From: Pseudomonadota bacterium
Lineage (GTDB): Bacteria; Pseudomonadota; Alphaproteobacteria; Azospirillales; Azospirillaceae
Assembly (NCBI GenBank): GCA_023412175.1
Contig: JAEYOB010000363.1
Span: forward strand, 1 to 9,307
DNA: 9,307 nucleotides
Direction of reading: 5' to 3'
Both the position numbers and the translations under genes were made by a program. The notes below the pieces were generated by a model. The model did not search any database, was not told the origin of the DNA, and was given only the letters and a program-made list of their open reading frames with translations. Shown in pieces: positions 5,683 to 9,307 of the stretch. The stretch's first letter is position 1. Each line of letters opens with the position of its first letter.

Positions 5683-6461
5683 ACGCGGCGCACCTTGGAA
5701 AAGGCGCGTTCCAGCTGGTCCGGCGCCTGGATGAAGTGCAGGTACAGCTCGTCGAACTGGCCGACAACGGCGAGCTGCGCGACGTCCTTGACCGTGATGC
5801 GCTGGCCGCTGAACTCGATCAGCCCGCTGTCGCGCAGGCGGCGCAGCGTCCGGTTGACGTGGACGATGCTGAGGCCCAGCGCGTCGGCCATGATCTCCTG
5901 CGTCACCGGCAACGTGAAGGTATCGCCCTGCGCCATGTTCACCACGCTCAACCGGCGCAGCAGTTCGACGATCAGATGGGCGACACGCTCCAGTGCGGTG
6001 CGGCGGCCCAGGCTGAGCAACCGCTCGGCGACCATCGCCTCCTCCCGCGCGCCCGACCACGCCAGCGCGGCGGCGAGGCGGGGGAAGCCGCGGAACAGCT
6101 CGACGATGCGCTCCGGCGGAAAGCTGGCGACCTCCACCGCGGTCAGCGTGGTGACGCTGTGGTCGGCGCACTCGAACAGGTGGGAGTAGATGCCGATGAT
6201 GTCGCCGGGCAGCACGAAGTTGACCACCTGCCGGCGCCCGTCCGGCAGCGCCTTGTGGCGGATCGCCCAACCCTCGCGCAGCACGCTGGCCTCGCCGTAA
6301 CGGTCGCCCTGGCGCAGCAGGTCGGTGCGCCCTGGCTGACGGACCACGGTGCGCTCTAGCTCGGCCAGGAACGCGGCTTCCTCGCAGGTCAGCGTGACGT
6401 AACTGCTGAGCTTGAGCCACAAGGGGCTTTCCGGCACTCCTCCCGCCGGCGCGTGAGCCAT
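5679..6461 (-). CDS. Crp/Fnr-family transcriptional regulator
   Basis: This is a 260-residue DNA-binding regulator. A cyclic-nucleotide-like beta-barrel domain (about 18-135) includes LREGWAIRHKALPDGRRQ and VLPGDIIGIYSHLF. It is followed by a long dimerisation helix (about 140-170) and a Crp-type helix-turn-helix, VTQEIMADALGLSIVHVNRT (186-205), with recognition helix around 198-210. The GD..G.YSHLF stretch lacks the Arg-Ser pair by which E. coli CRP holds cAMP, and the protein has only two cysteines (26, 98), so it is neither a classical CRP nor an iron-sulphur FNR. The signal is unknown. It is convergent with the fructosamine kinase gene (4-base overlap) and divergent from a small gene of unknown function, whose promoter it could control. 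The ribosome site is weak (GAGAAAAG before ATG). Family firm, role unknown. Confidence 0.91.
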   Translation of the reverse strand: MAHAPAGGVPESPLWLKLSSYVTLTCEEAAFLAELERTVVRQPGRTDLLRQGDRYGEASVLREGWAIRHKALPDGRRQVVNFVLPGDIIGIYSHLFECADHSVTTLTAVEVASFPPERIVELFRGFPRLAAALAWSGAREEAMVAERLLSLGRRTALERVAHLIVELLRRLSVVNMAQGDTFTLPVTQEIMADALGLSIVHVNRTLRRLRDSGLIEFSGQRITVKDVAQLAVVGQFDELYLHFIQAPDQLERAFSKVRRV

Positions 6462-6673
6462 CGTCTTTTCTCAACCTTCAGTATTCTGCCGTCACTGCGC
6501 CAAAGGAAGCGCAGGAGCGCCGCTCGGGGACACCGCCGAACGTTTAAATCTTCCTCGGGCGGGAGCCATAACATAGGTTAAGGAACTGCGATTTTTCTCC
6601 GAACGGGCGGGATACGCCGCCGCGGCGGGTGTTTACATCCCCGTCGGGATGGCGGCGGAGGACGGAACCGGAC

Positions 6674-6925
6674 ATGGCTGCGCAGGACGAGGCGGCGGGG
6701 ATGGCCGCGCTGTCGATCTGTGAGTCGTTGCTGCTTGCACTGGTCGCGAAGGGGGTGCTGGGGCCGGAGGAGGCGCGCAACGCGCTGGAAGACGCGGCGG
6801 CGGCGCACCGCCGTCAGGATCTGCCGACGGCGCCGCGCCCACGCCCCAAGGCGGCCGAACACATCATCGAACAGATGGCGACCCAGATGGACGCCGCCCG
6901 GCCGGATCCGGGCAAGCGCGCGTAG
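6674..6925 (+). CDS. Small hypothetical protein, helical, alphaproteobacterial type
   Basis: This 83-residue reading frame is not assigned to a family. Residues 9-46 (starting at GMAALSICES and ending in the alanine-rich stretch before AHR) look like two or three amphipathic helices with a leucine-rich face. A proline-rich linker follows, then a helix around AAEHIIEQMATQMD and a polar end. No signal peptide, transmembrane segment or cysteine motif is visible (one Cys at 17). The start at 6674 follows a GGAGG (6657-6661) at a rather long 12-base spacing; a GTG at 6629 would add 15 residues rich in Arg and Ser, which is less likely. The upstream 200 bases are AT-richer than the rest and are shared with the divergent Crp/Fnr gene, which makes a real gene plausible. 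It ends one base before the convergent second DUF1127 gene. Confidence 0.55.
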   Translation: MAAQDEAAGMAALSICESLLLALVAKGVLGPEEARNALEDAAAAHRRQDLPTAPRPRPKAAEHIIEQMATQMDAARPDPGKRA

Positions 6926-6926
6926 T

Positions 6927-7130
6927 TCAGGTCCGCCAGAAGGATTTGCGGGCGAGGACCTTGGCGTCCAGGCGCGTCAGGCCGACATCGCGCAACTCGC
7001 GGTCGTCCATGGCAAGCAGTTCCCCGTGCTCGATCCGCCGTTGCCCCCAGCGGCGGACGATGGCCGTGAGACGGGCGAGCGCGCGGCGAGCGAACAGGAA
7101 CCGGGGCATAGGGTGGGAAGCGGCGTCCAT
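6927..7130 (-). CDS. DUF1127 small basic protein (copy 2)
   Basis: This 67-residue protein carries the DUF1127 module at about 29-66: GQRRIEHGELLAMDDRELRD, VGLTRLDAKV and the final SFWRT. It shares with copy 1 the RDVGLTR core and the aromatic C-terminal FWR. The N-terminal part (FLFARRALARLTAIVRRW) is a basic amphipathic helix that could touch membrane or nucleic acid; no function is established. The start at 7130 follows AGAGGA with a 4-base gap. It lies 101 bases downstream of the second LysR gene on the same strand; that gap contains a perfect dyad (7153-7177). It may be read from its own promoter in the gap or as the tail of a lysR transcript. It is convergent with the 83-aa protein gene. 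Confidence 0.85.
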   Translation of the reverse strand: MDAASHPMPRFLFARRALARLTAIVRRWGQRRIEHGELLAMDDRELRDVGLTRLDAKVLARKSFWRT

Positions 7131-7152
7131 GGGGTCCTCTCGCGTGCGGAAT

Positions 7153-7177
7153 GGAAGCTTCACGACGATCAGCTTCC
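7153..7177. promoter_or_regulatory. Perfect dyad GGAAGCT-N11-AGCTTCC upstream of duf1127 copy 2
   Basis: Two 7-bp perfect inverted arms are separated by 11 bases, so the inner bases form T7159-N11-A7171, the LysR box pattern. The centre lies 35 bases before the start codon of the DUF1127 gene. It may be an operator for the adjacent LysR protein or another dimeric regulator, or a hairpin in the leader of the mRNA. There is no T-run on either side, so it is not a standard terminator. Confidence 0.45.
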
Positions 7178-7231
7178 CCCGCGCGCTGCAGCGCAGCAAA
7201 CGCGAAGCCCTGCACTTCGGATGAGCAGAGT

Positions 7232-8122
7232 TCACCCGGCAGCGGTCGCCATCTCCGCGCGCAGCCAGGAGCGGAAGGCGGCGACCTCCGGCCGCTCGGC
7301 CGACTCGCGGGCTCCCACCAGCCACCACGCGGTGTGCGCCGGCAACGGCGGCTCCAGCACGGGCACCAATGCGCCGTCGTCGATCAGCGGATCGACGGTC
7401 GGGCGCCGGCCGATCGCCACACCCAGCCCCCGGGCCGCCGCGTCGGCGGCGAGGTGCAGCGTGTCGAAGCGCAGCCCCCGTGACACGTCCAGCGCCCCGG
7501 CGTTGCCGGACGCCTCCAGCCACGCCGCCCAATCCTCGGTGATCGAGGCGACGTGCAGCAACGGAACCTTGCCAAGGTCCGCAACCGTGTGGATCCGCGT
7601 GGCCAGGGCCGGCGCGCAGACCGGCACCAGCACCTCCTCCAGCAGCTTCACGGCGTTCAGCGCCGGCCATGGGCCGCGCCCCACCCGGATGCCCAGGTCG
7701 ATGCCGTCGCGCGGGAACTCCAACTGGCGGTGCACGGTGTCCAGCGACACGGCGATCTCCGGGTGCCGCTCCTGGAAGACGGGCAGGCGCGGGATCAGCC
7801 AGCGCATGGCGAAGGTGGGGGCCGAACTGATCCGCAACCGGCCGCTGGGCCGCCGGCCGGGCACGGCCTCGGTGGCATGGGCCAGCGTTTCCAGCGCGGC
7901 GCGGACCTGCGGCAGATAGGCGGCCCCGGCTTCCGACAGGGCAAGCGTGCGGTTGCCGCGCACGAACAGCACGACGCCCAGCCAGTCCTCCAGCGTCTGG
8001 ATGCCATGGCTGACCGCGGAGGGCGTGAGGTGCAGTTCCTCCGCGGCGCGCTTGAAGCTCAAGTGCCGGCCTGCGGCTTCGAACAGGCGGAGCGTGGTGA
8101 GGGGCGGAAGACGATAGGCCAT
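7232..8122 (-). CDS. LysR-family transcriptional regulator, GcvA-like (copy 2)
   Basis: This 296-residue regulator has a winged helix-turn-helix at 1-62 (LRLFEAAGRHLSFKRAAEEL, recognition helix near TPSAVSHGIQTLED) and an effector-binding domain at about 90-290 (LRISSAPTFAMRWLIPRL, later GLGVAIGRRPTVDPLIDDG). It has the same N-terminal RLPxLxxLRxFEAAxR pattern as the LysR protein at 528-1421. The frame is open 27 codons further upstream to 8203, but that part is encoded by the trxA terminator and is discounted. The ATG at 8122 has a poor ribosome site (TTGGTG), suggesting low expression. The intrinsic terminator at 8163-8188 separates it from trxA, so it needs its own promoter in the short gap; none is obvious. 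A DUF1127 gene follows downstream on the same strand. Confidence 0.93.
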   Translation of the reverse strand: MAYRLPPLTTLRLFEAAGRHLSFKRAAEELHLTPSAVSHGIQTLEDWLGVVLFVRGNRTLALSEAGAAYLPQVRAALETLAHATEAVPGRRPSGRLRISSAPTFAMRWLIPRLPVFQERHPEIAVSLDTVHRQLEFPRDGIDLGIRVGRGPWPALNAVKLLEEVLVPVCAPALATRIHTVADLGKVPLLHVASITEDWAAWLEASGNAGALDVSRGLRFDTLHLAADAAARGLGVAIGRRPTVDPLIDDGALVPVLEPPLPAHTAWWLVGARESAERPEVAAFRSWLRAEMATAAG

Positions 8123-8162
8123 GACACCAAGTGTGCGGCGCACCCGGCGCCCGCGCAAACGA

Positions 8163-8188
8163 AAACCCCGCCGGAACCGGCGGGGTTT
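8163..8188 (-). terminator. Intrinsic terminator of trxA
   Basis: Perfect 12-bp arms AAACCCCGCCGG (8163-8174) and CCGGCGGGGTTT (8177-8188) flank a 2-base centre. Read on the minus strand, the GC stem is followed by TTTT and lies 27 bases past the trxA stop. The flanking A/T symmetry means it could also stop transcription coming from the plus strand, though no plus-strand gene reaches it. Confidence 0.9.
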
Positions 8189-8215
8189 CGTGCGTATCGG
8201 CAATGTGACGCCGCG

Positions 8216-8542
8216 TCAGACCAGGGCCGATTCGATCCAGGTCTTCAGCGCGCTCTTCTGCATGGCGCCGATCTTGGTGGCGGCGACATTGCCGTCCTTG
8301 AAGATCATCAGCGTCGGAATACCGCGCACACCGTACTTGTTCGGCGTGTTCGGATTGTCGTCGATGTTGATCTTGGCGATGGTCAGCTTGCCCTCGAACT
8401 CCGCCGCAAGGTCGTCCAGCGCCGGGGCGATCATCTTGCAGGGGCCGCACCACTCCGCCCAGAAATCGACCAGGACCGGACCGGACGCCTTCAGGACGTC
8501 CTGGTCGAAGCTGTCGTCGGTGACCTTAACGGTGCTGCTCAT
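8216..8542 (-). CDS. trxA: Thioredoxin 1
   Basis: This is a 108-residue thioredoxin, the canonical length. It has the redox motif WCGPC (31-35; Cys32 and Cys35), the buried Asp26 in VDFWAEWC, the cis-proline Pro76 in [12 protein letters not shown] and the GA.....L..WI C-terminal helix. It reduces disulphides in cytosolic proteins such as ribonucleotide reductase and is recycled by thioredoxin reductase. The start at 8542 is preferred, since AGAGG lies 4 bases before it and length then equals family norm; an ATG at 8557 would add five residues (MHRGP). It is downstream of addA on the same strand across 160 bases, with its own predicted promoter and a strong terminator, so it is probably a monocistronic unit. 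The addA-trxA order is common in alphaproteobacteria. Confidence 0.98.
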   Translation of the reverse strand: MSSTVKVTDDSFDQDVLKASGPVLVDFWAEWCGPCKMIAPALDDLAAEFEGKLTIAKINIDDNPNTPNKYGVRGIPTLMIFKDGNVAATKIGAMQKSALKTWIESALV

Positions 8543-8641
8543 GGGACCTCTATGCATCGGTTCAGGGCGGTCGCCGCTTCCCTTGCGGCTCCCCGGCCCG
8601 GCGATCGGGCGGGATCATCCCTGACATGGGAAACGGGACAA

Positions 8642-8671
8642 AATGTAGGTCGTTCCCGGCGTCCCGGTCAA
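8642..8671 (-). promoter_or_regulatory. Predicted trxA promoter
   Basis: Minus-strand TTGACC (8666-8671), an 18-base spacer and TACATT (8642-8647) lie in the gap between addA and trxA. The -35 matches the sigma-70 consensus at five of six bases and the -10 at four of six. The predicted start is near 8635, giving a leader of about 93 bases with no obvious riboswitch-like structure. Confidence 0.55.
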
Positions 8672-8702
8672 GGTGTGGTGTCTCGCCTGTGCAATCCGGC
8701 CA

Positions 8703-9307
8703 TCAACCCGTTGATCCGTCGAGGAGTTCCGGCGGCAACTCCATGAGGAAGGGCCCATCGGTCCACAGCAGGACGCAACGGACCGGCCGGCCGGGGTAGA
8801 TCGCCGCCATCGCCGCGCGGTACGCCGCCATCTGCCGCACATAGATCGGCGGCACGTCCTCGACCCGGTGCGGCGGCGGGCGGTTCGTCTTGTAATCGAC
8901 CACCCACACCGCCTCGTCGGTGATGGTCAGCCGGTCGATCTGGCCGGACAGCGCGCGCCCCTGCACCACGCCGACCACCGGCACCTCGGCCCGCGAGCCG
9001 GGAGCGAAGATCTGCGCAAAGGCCGCCCCATGCAGCACCGCCATTGTTTCGGAAGCGATCTCTTCCTGCTGCTGCGCCGTCAACTGGTGTGCCGGACGGG
9101 CCAGGAAGCGGTGGCAGGCCGGCTCCCGCAGTTCGCGCGGCAGGTCGGGCAGCGTCTGCAGCAGCCGGTGCACGAGGATGCCGCGCTTGAAGCGCGCGCC
9201 GTCGTCCTCGCCCAGCGGCGAGCGCACCGCCGGTTCCGCACCGTCCGGCCGGGACGGGGTGAGCGGGCGGGAGGGTTCCGGTTCCGGCGGAGCCGCGGTG
9301 TTCCACC
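8703..9307 (-). CDS. addA: AddA helicase-nuclease, C-terminal nuclease domain (partial)
   Basis: The last 201 codons of the gene run in from the right edge and stop with TGA at 8703-8705. The piece holds the PD-(D/E)XK nuclease domain: GILVHRLLQTLPDLP near its start, then SGQIDRLTI, VWVVDYKTNRPPP with the catalytic Asp and Lys of DYKTNR, and VRQMAAYRAAMAAIYPGRPV, followed by LLWTDGPFLMELP. AddA with AddB forms the alphaproteobacterial counterpart of RecBCD, resecting double-strand breaks for RecA loading. A proline-rich linker (PPEPEPSRLTPSRP) precedes the nuclease domain, as usual for this class. The 5' part, with the helicase motifs, is outside the window; addB is expected upstream but cannot be seen. 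Confidence 0.94.
   Translation of the reverse strand, partial: WNTAAPPEPEPSRPLTPSRPDGAEPAVRSPLGEDDGARFKRGILVHRLLQTLPDLPRELREPACHRFLARPAHQLTAQQQEEIASETMAVLHGAAFAQIFAPGSRAEVPVVGVVQGRALSGQIDRLTITDEAVWVVDYKTNRPPPHRVEDVPPIYVRQMAAYRAAMAAIYPGRPVRCVLLWTDGPFLMELPPELLDGSTG

Noticed and set aside
4927..6474. A 515-codon open frame on the minus strand spanning the kinase gene and crp-like gene
   Set aside because: It is rich in Arg, Gly, Ala and Gln with no motif, and lies in other frames of two clearly recognisable genes. Long spurious frames are expected at this GC content.
6571..6624. A GGAAC-type extracytoplasmic sigma factor promoter near 6582 ahead of the 83-aa gene
   Set aside because: GGAAC is present, but the expected CGTT at 16-17 bases reads CGGG, so the match is too weak.
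8596..8610. GCCCG-N5-CGGGC dyad in the trxA leader, as a regulatory hairpin
   Set aside because: Short GC-only arms occur by chance at this composition; no further pairing or known leader motif was seen.
6720..8746. Two long plus-strand open frames (6720-7919 and 7553-8746) across lysR copy 2 and trxA
   Set aside because: They are antisense to recognisable genes, and their translations are compositionally biased with no domain.
1..9307. CRISPR arrays, tRNA or rRNA genes, insertion sequences, phage or conjugation genes
   Set aside because: No repeat-spacer pattern, cloverleaf-like sequence, transposase, integrase or phage protein was recognised on either strand.

Overview
The window is high-GC DNA with dense, almost gap-free coding. 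It looks like the chromosome of an alphaproteobacterium, most likely of the Rhodospirillales/Azospirillum kind. The pointers are an AddA-type helicase-nuclease beside trxA, a folC end facing them, two DUF1127 small proteins, two GcvA-like LysR regulators and the promoter style. The genus is inference; no rRNA or other taxonomic marker is present.

Layout from left to right: the 3' end of folC (+); a DUF1127 small protein (-) divergent from a LysR regulator (+); pterin-4a-carbinolamine dehydratase phhB (-), which overlaps the lysR tail; a divergent pair of genes for a minimal zinc metallopeptidase and a SAM methyltransferase (+); a uracil-DNA glycosylase-like gene (-) translationally coupled to a sirtuin gene cobB (-); divergent from cobB, a low-molecular-weight protein tyrosine phosphatase gene and a fructosamine-kinase-family gene (+); a Crp/Fnr regulator (-); an 83-aa protein of unknown function (+); a second DUF1127 gene (-) and second LysR gene (-); then trxA (-) and the 3' end of addA (-) at the right edge. 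No rRNA, tRNA, CRISPR array, insertion sequence or phage gene was found, and no stretch above 300 bases lacks a gene.

The frame of the window is a housekeeping neighbourhood (folC facing trxA-addA) that is often contiguous in alphaproteobacteria. Here about 8 kb of accessory genes separate folC from trxA, and each border of that block carries a LysR gene plus a DUF1127 gene. The most coherent module is at the centre. A sirtuin deacylase is divergent from a phosphatase and a ketosamine-kinase homologue; known members of the latter two families cooperate in removing sugar adducts from protein lysines. The module may therefore be a protein-lysine repair locus, with a DNA-repair-like glycosylase attached to the sirtuin.

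Regulatory sequences that can be read directly include a LysR-type dyad at 499-513, placed as expected between duf1127 and lysR; a perfect 7-bp-arm dyad (GGAAGCT-N11-AGCTTCC) ahead of the second DUF1127 gene; overlapping divergent promoters between phhB and the metallopeptidase gene, with a possibly leaderless metallopeptidase transcript; a trxA promoter; and a strong intrinsic terminator behind trxA.
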